Shown here: one piece after another, positions 1-7,608 of the stretch | How the letters are laid out: each line of letters begins with the position of its first letter | Position numbering within the stretch: the first letter of the stretch is position 1 | Origin: a bacterium | GTDB lineage: Bacteria; Orphanbacterota; Orphanbacteria; Orphanbacterales; Orphanbacteraceae | Assembly (NCBI GenBank): GCA_025782575.1 | Contig: JALGYY010000043.1 | Span: forward strand, 204,501 to 268,500 | Direction: 5' to 3' | Length of the DNA: 64,000 nucleotides | The notes under the pieces: model-generated | Databases searched by the model: none | What the model was told of the DNA's origin: nothing | What the model saw: the letters and a program-made list of their open reading frames with translations, nothing else | Program-made: the position numbers and the translations under genes

Positions 1-476
1 CGGGGGCGCTTTTCCAACCGGAGAAACTGATAGATAAGAAGAAGGTTCAGGAATACGCCCACGGAGGTGGGGATCAGAAACGTGTCAAAGAAGAGAAGGG
101 GCTTGTAGAAGCCACCGATCAGCATGGCGATCAGGCCCACCGGCCGGCCGGCGATACGACTCCCGATCAGATAGAGCAACCAGATCGATCCGAGCCCCAG
201 AAGCATCTGAAAGATTACGACAGGCAAAACCGATCGACCGAATACTTTATAGAACGCACCTAAAAAGTATGGATAAAAAGGATTGGAAGCGAATACCGGC
301 AGGGGATAGCCGTCCCCCTCCGCGATCCGGGCGCCCAGCTCGTCATAAACCTGTGCGTCTACCATGGGATGGTGAAAGAGAGGCTGTTGCCAGGAGTTTA
401 TCAGATAGGCGGCTTTCCATCCGCCAAAGAACAGCAGAAGCACAGCGACAAGAACAGGTGGTCTCAGGACTTTCAC
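1..476 (-). CDS. GT-C family (ArnT/PMT-like) membrane glycosyltransferase, N-terminal part
   Basis: The gene runs off the left edge, so only the first 158 codons are present. It starts with GTG, and that start overlaps the stop of the upstream gene as GTGA. The visible protein begins with a short basic stretch and a hydrophobic helix (about residues 7-19). A loop follows with acidic residues (D40, D45, E46) and the sequence NPFYPYFLG. More hydrophobic helices then run to the edge. This order, an Asp/Glu-bearing first periplasmic loop followed by a 'P-x-YP' stretch, is typical of GT39/ArnT-like lipid-linked sugar transferases that modify proteins or lipids at the outer face of the inner membrane. 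Substrate is unknown. The tight coupling to the beta-helix gene suggests co-expression. The family call is moderately sure because the C-terminal half is not seen. Confidence 0.6.
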   Translation of the reverse strand, partial: MKVLRPPVLVAVLLLFFGGWKAAYLINSWQQPLFHHPMVDAQVYDELGARIAEGDGYPLPVFASNPFYPYFLGAFYKVFGRSVLPVVIFQMLLGLGSIWLLYLIGSRIAGRPVGLIAMLIGGFYKPLLFFDTFLIPTSVGVFLNLLLIYQFLRLEKRP

Positions 477-1690
477 TGGCCACCTGTCTGAACGAGAGCG
501 GGTTCACCGGACGGAGGATCCTCGCCGCAACTTACGGAATAGCAACCGACCGGCGTCTCACCGGCGCAAGGGGATCCGGGACGGAGCCGCTGGTCGTTCT
601 GCTCGTCGCAGAGGAGCGGATCGGCCCATGTAGCCTGAACGTCATCGAGCGCACCCTCTGCCTCGCCGGCGCCGAACAGGATGTTCCTCCGCGTTTCGAT
701 CGCGCTCTCCCCATCCCGGTAGAACCAGGGACCGGAAGTGCGGACGATCAGGTTTCCTTCGATGCGCGTCTCCCCTTCCTCGTCGATCCGAATCCCCCCT
801 GTCAGGGCACTGTAGTTCCGGACCAGGGTGTTCCGGATGATCCGGGGAGAGCTCTTCCAGGAATAGATCGCTCCTCCTTTGTAGCCGCAATCGTTATATA
901 TCATCAGGTTCCGATCCAGTTCCACTTCAACGCCCTGGAGAAAGGAGACGGCGCCCCCTCTCATCATCGCCTTGTTTTCAACGAAAGTGTTTCCCCGGAT
1001 CACCCCTTTTGAGAATTTCAACATGGCGATTCCTCCACCGGAATCGAATACGACCAGGTTGTTCCGGAATATGTTCCCCGTGATTTCCGCTACGGCATTA
1101 TCGATCATGCCGATCCCGCCACCATGAAAGACTGCGGAATTGCCATCGAACAGATTGTTTCTGATTTCACCACTCGCACCGTGCATCAGACAGACGCCCC
1201 CACCATGGAAGCGGGCATAGTTATTGTAGAACCGATTATTGGTAATCGTAGAGCTCAGCTTCCCCATAACAAGCACGCCGCCACCGTTGCCGATATCGAA
1301 CCAGGCGTTTCGGAGTGTGAACCCGTCAATTGTGACATGATCCCCTTCCTGCCCCCGGCACTGGAAACAGGCACTCTCAAGCCCCTCACCATCAACGGTG
1401 GTCGTCCACTGATCGGTGTCTCTCACTGTGAACTCGTTGTTCCAGCCGCCAAGGAGCGTAAGCCCCTGCTGAATACGAACCGCTTCGTTATAGGTGCCAT
1501 GGGCGACGAGAATCGTGTCGCCGCCCGATGAGGCGTCGACAGCAGACTGAATTGTGGGGAACTGGACCGGAACTGTGTGGGTGGCTCCATGAGCAGGGAG
1601 GCAGTACAGCAGCACGCCAATAAGTGATAAGAGCGGCACCCCGATCCGGCATGAGAGAGGGGATCTCGACTGGAATTCTCGATGTGCCAT
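473..1690 (-). CDS. Secreted right-handed parallel beta-helix protein
   Basis: A 405-aa exported protein with an N-terminal signal peptide (hydrophobic residues about 17-33, likely cleavage after AHG). The mature start, VPVQFPTIQSAVDAS, is the usual opening of DUF1565/PbH1 beta-helix proteins. Successive coils of about 23 residues follow, each with Asn ladders and 'GGGI' turns (FHGGGVCLM, FHGGGIGMI, DSGGGIAML, MRGGAVSF). Such folds occur in polysaccharide lyases and in surface adhesins. No catalytic residues can be assigned, so a structural or surface role is as likely as an enzymatic one. The C-terminal tail has several Cys and no FlgD-like sorting domain. Its stop overlaps the start of the glycosyltransferase gene by 4 bases. 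Confidence 0.75.
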   Translation of the reverse strand: MAHREFQSRSPLSCRIGVPLLSLIGVLLYCLPAHGATHTVPVQFPTIQSAVDASSGGDTILVAHGTYNEAVRIQQGLTLLGGWNNEFTVRDTDQWTTTVDGEGLESACFQCRGQEGDHVTIDGFTLRNAWFDIGNGGGVLVMGKLSSTITNNRFYNNYARFHGGGVCLMHGASGEIRNNLFDGNSAVFHGGGIGMIDNAVAEITGNIFRNNLVVFDSGGGIAMLKFSKGVIRGNTFVENKAMMRGGAVSFLQGVEVELDRNLMIYNDCGYKGGAIYSWKSSPRIIRNTLVRNYSALTGGIRIDEEGETRIEGNLIVRTSGPWFYRDGESAIETRRNILFGAGEAEGALDDVQATWADPLLCDEQNDQRLRPGSPCAGETPVGCYSVSCGEDPPSGEPALVQTGGQ

Positions 1691-1754
1691 GGGAGCGTCA
1701 TTCTATCAGGAGCCAGGGCGACCGACAAGGTGAGTGAAGTCATGGTTGCCGCGT

Positions 1755-1934
1755 TAGAGGGGGCCCGCCCCCTCCCGAGCAGAGGTCTCCTCCTCCCGAG
1801 GAGCCGCTGCGGGACTCCGACTGTCGTCCCTCGCTGGCTCGTTCGACCGGCCCATTTAGTTCCGGGGGGGTCTCGTCTCTCTAATTCTCCCGGGAGAAGG
1901 AGGCCTCTGCTCGGGGGGGGAAGGGGGCGCTCTA
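1755..1934. repeat. Long imperfect inverted repeat
   Basis: Two arms of about 44 bases (1755-1798 and 1891-1934) are reverse complements. In the inner 25 bases, 23 match. They enclose 92 bases with no gene. The sequence is C/G-tract rich (runs of 7-8 G), unlike the flanking coding DNA. It sits just past the stop of the upstream DRNGD gene and its right arm reaches into that gene's last codons. It could act as a large terminator or cruciform, or be a small non-autonomous repeat element. No T-run follows either arm. Confidence 0.6.
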
Positions 1935-2570
1935 CCGTGTCAGTGTGCGGGAAGGGCGCCAGAGATACTCTGTGGGCGCGGGCGAAATACACTGGCACTC
2001 GCTCTGCACGCTGTCCACATCGCAGAACGGTCCGCTCGTAAAGGCGGTAGTAAAGTACCCGGAAAAGACGCCGTCAAGAATGAGATCGAGCGGACCATCC
2101 GACGATGCACTGTAATAGACCGTCCCGATTTTTCCCGGAGCGTCCCAGGGCGCAAGAAAGGAGAAGTCAGTCGATTGGACGATCCAGCACTTCGCCGACG
2201 GGTTCGCTCTGCTGATCCAATCGGATTGATCGGGAGGATCACTAAGCAAAGGAGAATCGGACCACCCTTCCGGGCTGTTGTAGACAAAGCTGTCCACATG
2301 CACGGCGGAACTGTCCGCGACGCAGAAAGTACAGGCGATCGATGAGAGCGGATTGGGAACACCATCGAAGAAGAGATCGAACGAGGAAGCGCCCACTCCC
2401 CCGCCACCGGGGATCGCACGACGAAGGGACATGTCGAATGCCGGATCGCACCGGAGATCGCCGTTACGATCGATCCCTATGAAAGAGCCGCCCCACGCAG
2501 AACCGCCCGGGATGAGTAGAAACGCAAGAACCCCCGCAGTTACGCGGAGGCTCCTGATCGGTCTACTCAT
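1932..2570 (-). CDS. Exported DRNGD-domain protein A (uncharacterised)
   Basis: A 212-aa exported protein with a signal peptide (VLAFLLIPGGSAWGG). The mature N terminus carries FIGIDRNGDLRCD, an Asp-x-Asn-x-Asp-x(3)-Asp spacing like TSP3 or EF-hand calcium loops. A beta-rich domain follows with the recurring features CTFC, 'TDFSF' and 'LDGVFSGYF'. The extreme C terminus reads TEYLWRPSRTLTR, a diverged copy of the tail shared with the next two genes. An ATG at 2570 is chosen; a TTG lies one codon earlier. No good Shine-Dalgarno is seen, and the gene starts 8 bases after the upstream stop, so translational coupling is likely. The function is not recognised. A surface or secreted binding domain is the cautious inference. 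Confidence 0.7.
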   Translation of the reverse strand: MSRPIRSLRVTAGVLAFLLIPGGSAWGGSFIGIDRNGDLRCDPAFDMSLRRAIPGGGGVGASSFDLFFDGVPNPLSSIACTFCVADSSAVHVDSFVYNSPEGWSDSPLLSDPPDQSDWISRANPSAKCWIVQSTDFSFLAPWDAPGKIGTVYYSASSDGPLDLILDGVFSGYFTTAFTSGPFCDVDSVQSECQCISPAPTEYLWRPSRTLTR

Positions 2571-2577
2571 CAAACTA

Positions 2578-3210
2578 CTAACGGAAGAGAGTTTTCACAT
2601 CGGACCAGCTTGTCGCCTCGGTCGATGTCGTGGCTGCACAATTGGCGAACGACCCCGTCAACCCCCCGGAGGAGAACCAACCACTGGCCGCACCATCAAG
2701 AAGAAATGTGAGGAGGCCCTCTGAGGCTACTTCGTAAGTCACTGTCGCCTGCACACCCGGACCAGTCCAGGGAGATCCGAATGTGAAATCGACCGACTGA
2801 AGAAGCCAGCATATCAGATTCGGGTAGGTCGAGATCAGATCGGCAGAGATCTCCCCCTCCGAAAAGTTGACCAGCTTAATTGGAGTGTTGGTCCAGGCTG
2901 CCGGGGTGCTGTAGGAAATCGCGGTACCAAGATCCAGGGTGACGCGATCCGAATCATTGACGCAGAAGAAGCAGTTAACCGAAAACATGCTAAGATCGTC
3001 GCTACTCCAGAAGATGTCGACTGATCTCATGACGCCCACGTCGCCAGGACCATTAACTTCGGTCATTTCGGTATTGCCATCACAGACCAGGTCACCATTA
3101 CGATCCATGCCGAGAAATTCGTTGGCGGCCCATGGCGTTCCGGCAGCCAGAATTATCCCGGCGGCAATGGCCGCCCCCCTCGCGCACTTGCTCAAAACCC
3201 CTCGCATCAT
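2578..3210 (-). CDS. Exported DRNGD-domain protein B (uncharacterised)
   Basis: A 210-aa paralogue of the neighbouring gene. The ATG at 3210 is preferred over an upstream in-frame start because AAGGAG lies 9 bases before it and the protein then begins directly with a signal peptide (GAAIAAGIILAAGTPWAA). The mature protein starts with FLGMDRNGDLVCD, again an Asp/Asn calcium-loop-like motif, followed by FFCVNDSD, 'QSVDFTFGSPW' and 'LLDGAASGWFSS', which align with the other family members. It ends with TEATSWSDVKTLFR at the stop codon. This tail (TExxxWxxxKxLxR) is shared with proteins A and C. No enzyme motif is seen. Confidence 0.72.
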   Translation of the reverse strand: MMRGVLSKCARGAAIAAGIILAAGTPWAANEFLGMDRNGDLVCDGNTEMTEVNGPGDVGVMRSVDIFWSSDDLSMFSVNCFFCVNDSDRVTLDLGTAISYSTPAAWTNTPIKLVNFSEGEISADLISTYPNLICWLLQSVDFTFGSPWTGPGVQATVTYEVASEGLLTFLLDGAASGWFSSGGLTGSFANCAATTSTEATSWSDVKTLFR

Positions 3211-3333
3211 CAGAGCTTGCTCCTTTCCAAAACAGATCGGGAATCCCGTTTGCATGACAAAGACGAATATACGCCGCTACTATAGGCAGCAGCGCAAACT
3301 GTGTCAACGGGATTTTCGGCGGATTGAGGGGGA

Positions 3334-3370
3334 TAAAAAAAGAGAGGCGACCCACAAGGGGCCGCCTCTC
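3334..3370 (-). terminator. Rho-independent terminator after protein C gene
   Basis: On the minus strand a strong GC-rich hairpin (arms GAGAGGCGGCC and GGTCGCCTCTC, short loop) is followed directly by a run of seven T. It lies about 35 bases past the stop of the 3406-3948 gene, so that gene is a separate transcription unit from proteins B and A. Confidence 0.85.
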
Positions 3371-3405
3371 GGAGCGTTCAGAGTAACTGAACGGTAGAAA
3401 TTGAT

Positions 3406-3948
3406 CTACCGGAACAGACCCTTCACAGCACCCCAGCTCGACTCTTCCGTAGCACTTCCACCGATCTGGACGCTACCACCGACATTGCCGGTGTTGAAGA
3501 GGCCGGTTCCGCCATAGTAGGAGAACCAACCGGACTGGTTGCCATCGATCGTGAGATCGTCAAGCGAGTTGTCGACAGCCGCATGGTACGTGGCCGTTCC
3601 GTGCAGGAACGGAATCGCCAGCCCAACGAACGCGAAGTCCGTCGACTGGAGAAGCACGCAAGGCGGGTTGACCTGCGGGGCGGTGTTGGTCCACGCGACT
3701 GCGTAGGCATAGCCCTGGAATTCCAGGGAACCGTCCAGGTTGCAGAGAGTGACGTTGGCCGAGATCAGGTTCGAAGGTGCCGAACCGACCACCCAGACAT
3801 CTACCGTGATGTAGTCACTTACGATCGCCACAGCTACGTCCGGACCGTTACCAAGCACGTTATCGAGATCGAGCTCGATGGTCGGCTGGGCAAGGGCAAT
3901 CCCGGCAAATAGTGCGCCGACGAAAGCAACAGCGAGAGCCTTCTTCAT
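3406..3948 (-). CDS. Exported cohesin-like/DRNGD-related protein C (uncharacterised)
   Basis: A 180-aa exported protein with a clean signal peptide (MKKALAVAFVGALFAGIALA). GGAAGGAG lies 9 bases before the ATG. It lacks the exact DRNGD motif but has an acidic ELDLDNVLGNG stretch at the same place. Its second half (LLQSTDFAFVG..., LTIDGNQSGWFSYY) aligns with proteins A and B. The stretch ITVDVWVVGSAP...ISANVTLCNLDGSLEF resembles the first strands of cohesin-type beta sandwiches; this is only an inference. The C terminus is TEESSWGAVKGLFR, the same tail as protein B. The role is unknown; it may be a secreted binding module. Confidence 0.72.
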   Translation of the reverse strand: MKKALAVAFVGALFAGIALAQPTIELDLDNVLGNGPDVAVAIVSDYITVDVWVVGSAPSNLISANVTLCNLDGSLEFQGYAYAVAWTNTAPQVNPPCVLLQSTDFAFVGLAIPFLHGTATYHAAVDNSLDDLTIDGNQSGWFSYYGGTGLFNTGNVGGSVQIGGSATEESSWGAVKGLFR

Positions 3949-4583
3949 ATTTTATTGCTCCTTCCACTCAGTTTTAAAAAAACTGACCTTAATTACCACG
4001 CGCTGCTCAAGTTCAGGGGACCCAACCCTCTCTCTCACTTACCTCAGTCGCCTCCGAGTAGCTTCCCGAAATCTCTTCTTACGACTGAATGCACGCTACC
4101 TCTAACGGTCAAGCCAGATTGTATCAGGAGAGCGGTGCCCGTGTCAACCGAAAATCTTGGTTTTCAGCTTTATCGAACCATCGAGCCTGCAAAAAACTCA
4201 ACCCGCAACTCCAACAGAATCAGGCGTTTGCCTGAAAACTGCCCTTTTTCCCGCGCCAGGGGTTTTAACCATAGTTGAAATCTTTCCATGGATGCCGACC
4301 CCGGCTGACCGGCAGAACGAGAAGACGGGGCGAGCGCTTCAAGCCCCCGCCCCGCGCTCTCCGAGGCTTGCGCCTCAAAGCGTGGTAGCATGGACTCCTG
4401 GCCATCACCCCCTCTCGACCTGTTTGTGTTTTGTGTAGTCATTATACCAAAGGTCGTCCATTCCTGTCAAACCGTTAGTCCCCACGAAAAAGGCCCTTCC
4501 CGTGGGAAGAGCCCTTTGACTTAATACAGATCAACCTGATGGACAGTTCAGAAATCAGGTTAATGACTACACACTTCAGCTCC
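3949..4583. other. Intergenic region with GC-rich hairpins, no gene seen
   Basis: About 630 bases without a convincing coding region. The right part holds a terminator of the dockerin-like gene and a short inverted repeat (AACCTGA at 4533-4539, TCAGGTT at 4555-4561). The middle, about 4327-4376, has two adjacent stable hairpins: GGGGCG...CGCCCC at 4327-4353, and GAGGC-TTGC-GCCTC at 4363-4376, which on the minus strand has a GCAA tetraloop. The left part is AT-rich and lies upstream of protein C, so it should hold that gene's promoter. Confidence 0.45.
4486..4517 (-). terminator. Rho-independent terminator after dockerin-like gene
   Basis: On the minus strand GGGCTCTTCCC pairs with GGGAAGGGCC around a 2-3 base loop and is followed by TTTTT. 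It is about 70 bases past the stop of the dockerin-like gene. Confidence 0.8.
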
Positions 4584-5303
4584 CTAAGGGAGGATCGGTG
4601 CTGAGCAGTCAGCGCCCGCAAAAGTGTTCCCAACACTGAATCCGGCACAGGCCGAACCCGCGCTCAGGTCGGGCAGGTACCTGAACGTATCGAAGAAGTT
4701 AACTGCCGGTGAAGCACAGTTCATGTTTCCGGACCAACCACTACCCGAACTCAACTGGGGCAGATACTTGAATGTGTCGAAGAAGTTGATGTTCCCCGAG
4801 CCGTTGAAGTCGGTCGACTTGACGCAGAGCGTATCGACCTGTGCGCACAATTCCACTTCCGGATCTGCGCATTCAGCCGTAACGGACCAGGTCAGCTCAA
4901 GCTGACCGGCGCCGCCGCCAACAACGTAGAAGCGGGCCGTACCGTTGGCATCGGTCAGAGCAGTAGCGGAACCTGTGCCACAGAGCCAGCCGTTGGTGCC
5001 GCCGCCGTTTTCATTCTGAGGATCGAACGCGCCGGAATAATCGAAACGGACCGAGCAAGTCTCGATGGCCGCACCGAGGCAGTCGCGAACTGTGACTGCG
5101 ATGCAAAGGGAGTCAAAGTTAACCTGACCATAGGAAAAGAGCACGTCGGTGGTAGGATTAGTAGCCCCGGCATGACAGTTTGAGTGCTGGGCCACCGTGA
5201 GTTCACAGCTCGAGTAAGCCGCGCACGGTAATCCTGCGAACGCGGAACCGGCAATCGCAACACTCGCGAGAGCCAGGAGACCGAGTACGAAGCCTTTCTT
5301 CAT
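4584..5303 (-). CDS. Exported protein with C-terminal dockerin-like repeats
   Basis: A 239-aa exported protein. The ATG at 5303 is chosen because AGGAGGT stands 8 bases upstream and the signal peptide (MKKGFVLGLLALASVAIAGS) then starts at residue 1. The central part is Cys-rich and beta-rich, with Ig/invasin-like phrases (VTVRDCLGAAIE, TDANGTARFYVVGG). Near the C terminus, DFNGSGNINFFDTFKYLP matches the dockerin calcium loop and helix pattern (D-x-N-x-S-G-x-I-N-x-x-D). A second, partly degenerate copy (VNFFDTFRYLP) follows 28 residues later. Dockerins normally bind cohesins. The neighbouring exported beta-sandwich proteins are conceivable but unproven partners. It does not carry the W-x(3)-K tail of its neighbours. 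Confidence 0.75.
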   Translation of the reverse strand: MKKGFVLGLLALASVAIAGSAFAGLPCAAYSSCELTVAQHSNCHAGATNPTTDVLFSYGQVNFDSLCIAVTVRDCLGAAIETCSVRFDYSGAFDPQNENGGGTNGWLCGTGSATALTDANGTARFYVVGGGAGQLELTWSVTAECADPEVELCAQVDTLCVKSTDFNGSGNINFFDTFKYLPQLSSGSGWSGNMNCASPAVNFFDTFRYLPDLSAGSACAGFSVGNTFAGADCSAPILP

Positions 5304-5745
5304 TGGTGTCTTTACCTCCTGCAGAAATACAAATACGGACAAAAATCCACGAATGGAAACCGAACTCGAATCACCTCACCAGACCACGGTGCGTGGAAGG
5401 GGCGAGGCGTCTATCGAAAAAGCCGTCTTATAGGATTTTCGATATGACAAACCGCTACCCTGCACCTCCTTTCGCACATAATCTGGGTGTTCTTCGGCTG
5501 TGGGAGAACTCAATCGCGAGCTTAGTAGCAAGGACCACTATACCAAGGATTCTGGCTCGCTGTCAAGACGAAACCTTATCTCCCGCTGAGGTCTGCCCCC
5601 CTCGGCCGGTCCTTTCACTTCGGTCTGAACCTTACCAGATGGCGGAGTGGGAAGTCAACCGCTTTGTCTCGGTAACTGCAGCATAATTCAAGGCTTCCGG
5701 GAATTATCCTGTTCCCGGATACTTGCCGGAAAAGGTCACAACATC
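5304..5745. other. Intergenic region, no gene seen
   Basis: About 440 bases between the dockerin-like gene and tRNA-Val. No coding region is supported. The promoter of the dockerin-like gene must lie here, but no clear pair of -35 and -10 boxes can be named. Confidence 0.4.
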
Positions 5746-5819
5746 TGGGCGAAACAGGATTCGAACCTGTGACCTCCTGCTTGTAAGGCAGGCGCTCTAA
5801 CCAACTGAGCTATTCGCCC
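5746..5819 (-). tRNA. tRNA-Val (anticodon TAC)
   Basis: A complete 74-base cloverleaf on the minus strand: acceptor stem GGGCGAA/TTCGCCC with discriminator A, D arm GCTC...GAGC, anticodon stem CCTGC/GCAGG with loop CTTACAA (anticodon TAC), and T arm ACAGG-TTCGAAT-CCTGT. CCA is not encoded. It lies 21 bases after the stop of the small membrane protein gene. Confidence 0.97.
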
Positions 5820-5840
5820 GATCTAACTTATTGAAAGAAA

Positions 5841-6068
5841 CTACTTTAGAGCAATCGCAAGAGGAATGATCACGCAATAACCCGCCACCAGAAGCAGAGG
5901 GGCAATGGTAATCGAATTGCGGCTCAGGAACAGGTATCCGAGAAGGATTACCGCGATTCCCACTGAAAACAGTACGTAGTTCTTTTTCTTGAACGGGAGC
6001 GAATTGTCCGCCCGGCCCGACGTAGTCCTGGTCGGTTTCTTCTTCGGCTTGATCGACTGCTTGGCCAT
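5841..6068 (-). CDS. Small DUF3098-like membrane protein
   Basis: A 75-aa protein with a very basic N-terminal tail (KQSIKPKKKPTRT) and two hydrophobic helices (about residues 31-48 and 53-73). The stretch LPFKKKNYVLFSVGIAVILLGY resembles the DUF3098 family, small inner-membrane proteins of unknown role best known from Bacteroidetes. It is the last protein gene of the long minus-strand block, 50 bases after mltG. The positive-inside rule puts the N terminus in the cytoplasm. No catalytic role can be suggested. Confidence 0.65.
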   Translation of the reverse strand: MAKQSIKPKKKPTRTTSGRADNSLPFKKKNYVLFSVGIAVILLGYLFLSRNSITIAPLLLVAGYCVIIPLAIALK

Positions 6069-6118
6069 TCTCTCTCTCCCTCGAATTGACAGATGGAATC
6101 ATCGCCCCGCTGAATCTG

Positions 6119-7135
6119 TCAAGGTCTTTCGGCGCGCTGCTTCACCTGACGCCGGGCTCGTTCATGTTCCCGGCCTGATTTTGAAAAGATGTGGCGCCCA
6201 CTCTCCCTCGCAGCCACGAAGTAGAGTTCATCAGAGTTCTCGGCGGGATAGAGCGCCGAATGAATCGAAGCTGCCCCCGGGGAGCAGATCGGCCCGGGGG
6301 GCAGTCCGGACACTACATATGTATTGTATGGGGAGTCAATTGCCAGATGGCGGGTAAACAGACGTTTCCGGTTCCCTCTGGCATATTGGACCGTCGGGTC
6401 AGCCTGCAGTCTCCAGCCAAGCCGAAGTCGATTGTGAAATACGGCCGATATCCTTGATCTCTCATCAGCCACCACCGCCTCCGCCTCGATAATCGATGCC
6501 AAAGTGATCACTTCGCGCACCGTCATCCCGATCTCAGCCGCCCGGACTCGCTCCGCCTCGCCGAATTCACGGTGGAAAGCCTGGATCATCGTATGGAGAA
6601 TCGCCTCAGGGGCGATCCCTCTCTGAAGCAAATAGGTATCAGGAAAGAGATATCCTTCCAAGGTCGGCCCGGGCACCTTCCAGTTTAGAAGGAGTTCGGC
6701 ATCGCCGGCGATCGAGTCCAGTTCAGCCCGGTCGACTCCCAGTTCACGAGCGAGAATATCGAGAGTTTCAGTGAGCCAGAGCCCTTCCGGGATTGTCACC
6801 TTCTCGAGCACATTCGGGCCTTCCCGAAGCCGATCGAGCAGTTTCCCGGGAGAGGTGCCAAGGGGGACCTGGTACCAGCCTGCCCGGATCTGCCTGTCCG
6901 CCCCTTCCAGGCGGGCTACTAACCGAAACAGGCGAGGTCGGTCGAGCACACCCCCTCCTGTCAGGATCTCGACAGCCTGGCTGAAGCCGGCCCCGTCCGG
7001 GATACGAAACTCCACCGATTCGCCCAGCAATCTCTCACCGCCGCCCACGCGAAATCCCTGATGTGAAATACCGGCAAGGGCCATCATCCCGAGAACGAAT
7101 ACCGCCATCCAACCCAGAATGATCGCCGGTTTCAT
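6119..7135 (-). CDS. mltG: Endolytic murein transglycosylase MltG
   Basis: A 338-aa protein of the YceG/MltG family, which cleaves nascent peptidoglycan glycan strands and helps set their length. It has one N-terminal membrane anchor (residues 5-24). A LysM-like region follows (about 40-105), then the catalytic domain with the signature TLASIIEAEA, where E217 is the expected catalytic acid. Next come VFHNRL, LQADPTVQYA and SPYNTY...GLPPGPICSPG, all hallmark blocks. Length is normal. Its ATG overlaps the stop of ruvX (ATGA), a pairing also common in other bacteria. Confidence 0.95.
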   Translation of the reverse strand: MKPAIILGWMAVFVLGMMALAGISHQGFRVGGGERLLGESVEFRIPDGAGFSQAVEILTGGGVLDRPRLFRLVARLEGADRQIRAGWYQVPLGTSPGKLLDRLREGPNVLEKVTIPEGLWLTETLDILARELGVDRAELDSIAGDAELLLNWKVPGPTLEGYLFPDTYLLQRGIAPEAILHTMIQAFHREFGEAERVRAAEIGMTVREVITLASIIEAEAVVADERSRISAVFHNRLRLGWRLQADPTVQYARGNRKRLFTRHLAIDSPYNTYVVSGLPPGPICSPGAASIHSALYPAENSDELYFVAARESGRHIFSKSGREHERARRQVKQRAERP

Positions 7136-7602
7136 TGAGATGCCCTCCTCCGGCGGTCAAGGAAGGACTGCAGTATCAGTACAGCGGCAATCCGGTCGAC
7201 ATCGCTCTTCTCCCCCCGCCGCGCCTTTCCCCGCTTCCGACCGGGACGACCACCCTTCCTGGTTTCGCCCCCCCTTCCATATCGAAGGGTCCGCTCTGCC
7301 TGTACCGAGGTGAGCCTCTCGTCACATGTCTCCACCGGTATGTCCAGGACATCGGATAGTCTCGTCACGAATCGAACTACTCTTTCGGCACTCTCACCCA
7401 TGGAACCATCCATATTGACAGGCATGCCGATCACGACCGTCTCCGCAGCTTCCTCGTCGACGAGAGCGGCGATGGCCCGAACGAGTTTTCGCTGATCGGC
7501 GCCGTCAAGGACCGGTCCCGCTACAGCCACCCGGCCTTCCGGGTCGCTCATGGACGTGCCCACGCGCTTCTCACCGAAATCGATGCCGATCACGACTCCC
7601 AT
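7132..7602 (-). CDS. ruvX: Putative pre-16S rRNA nuclease / Holliday junction resolvase YqgF
   Basis: A 156-aa RNase H-fold protein. The first strand VVIGIDFGEKRVG carries the first catalytic Asp. VVIGMPVNMDGSMGESA and the stretch with DERLTSVQAER provide the second acidic region, and DVDRIAAVLILQ the final Asp. YqgF/RuvX processes the 5' end of 16S rRNA in E. coli and was earlier proposed as a Holliday junction resolvase. A basic insert (KGGRPGRKRGKARRG, about residues 116-130) replaces the usual short loop before the last motif; it may bind nucleic acid. It is translationally coupled to mltG. Confidence 0.92.
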   Translation of the reverse strand: MGVVIGIDFGEKRVGTSMSDPEGRVAVAGPVLDGADQRKLVRAIAALVDEEAAETVVIGMPVNMDGSMGESAERVVRFVTRLSDVLDIPVETCDERLTSVQAERTLRYGRGGETRKGGRPGRKRGKARRGEKSDVDRIAAVLILQSFLDRRRRASQ

Positions 7603-7608
7603 CGGTCC

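Noticed and set aside
4270..4440. A GEMM-type (cyclic di-GMP) riboswitch
   Set aside because: GCAA and 'GCCTC' phrases recall the family, but the conserved receptor sequence and tetraloop pairing are missing, and the region is far from a start codon on the fitting strand.
5303..5686. A plus-strand coding region beside the dockerin-like gene
   Set aside because: The frame has no recognisable domain, is not preceded by a ribosome-binding site, and lies in the leader of the minus-strand gene.
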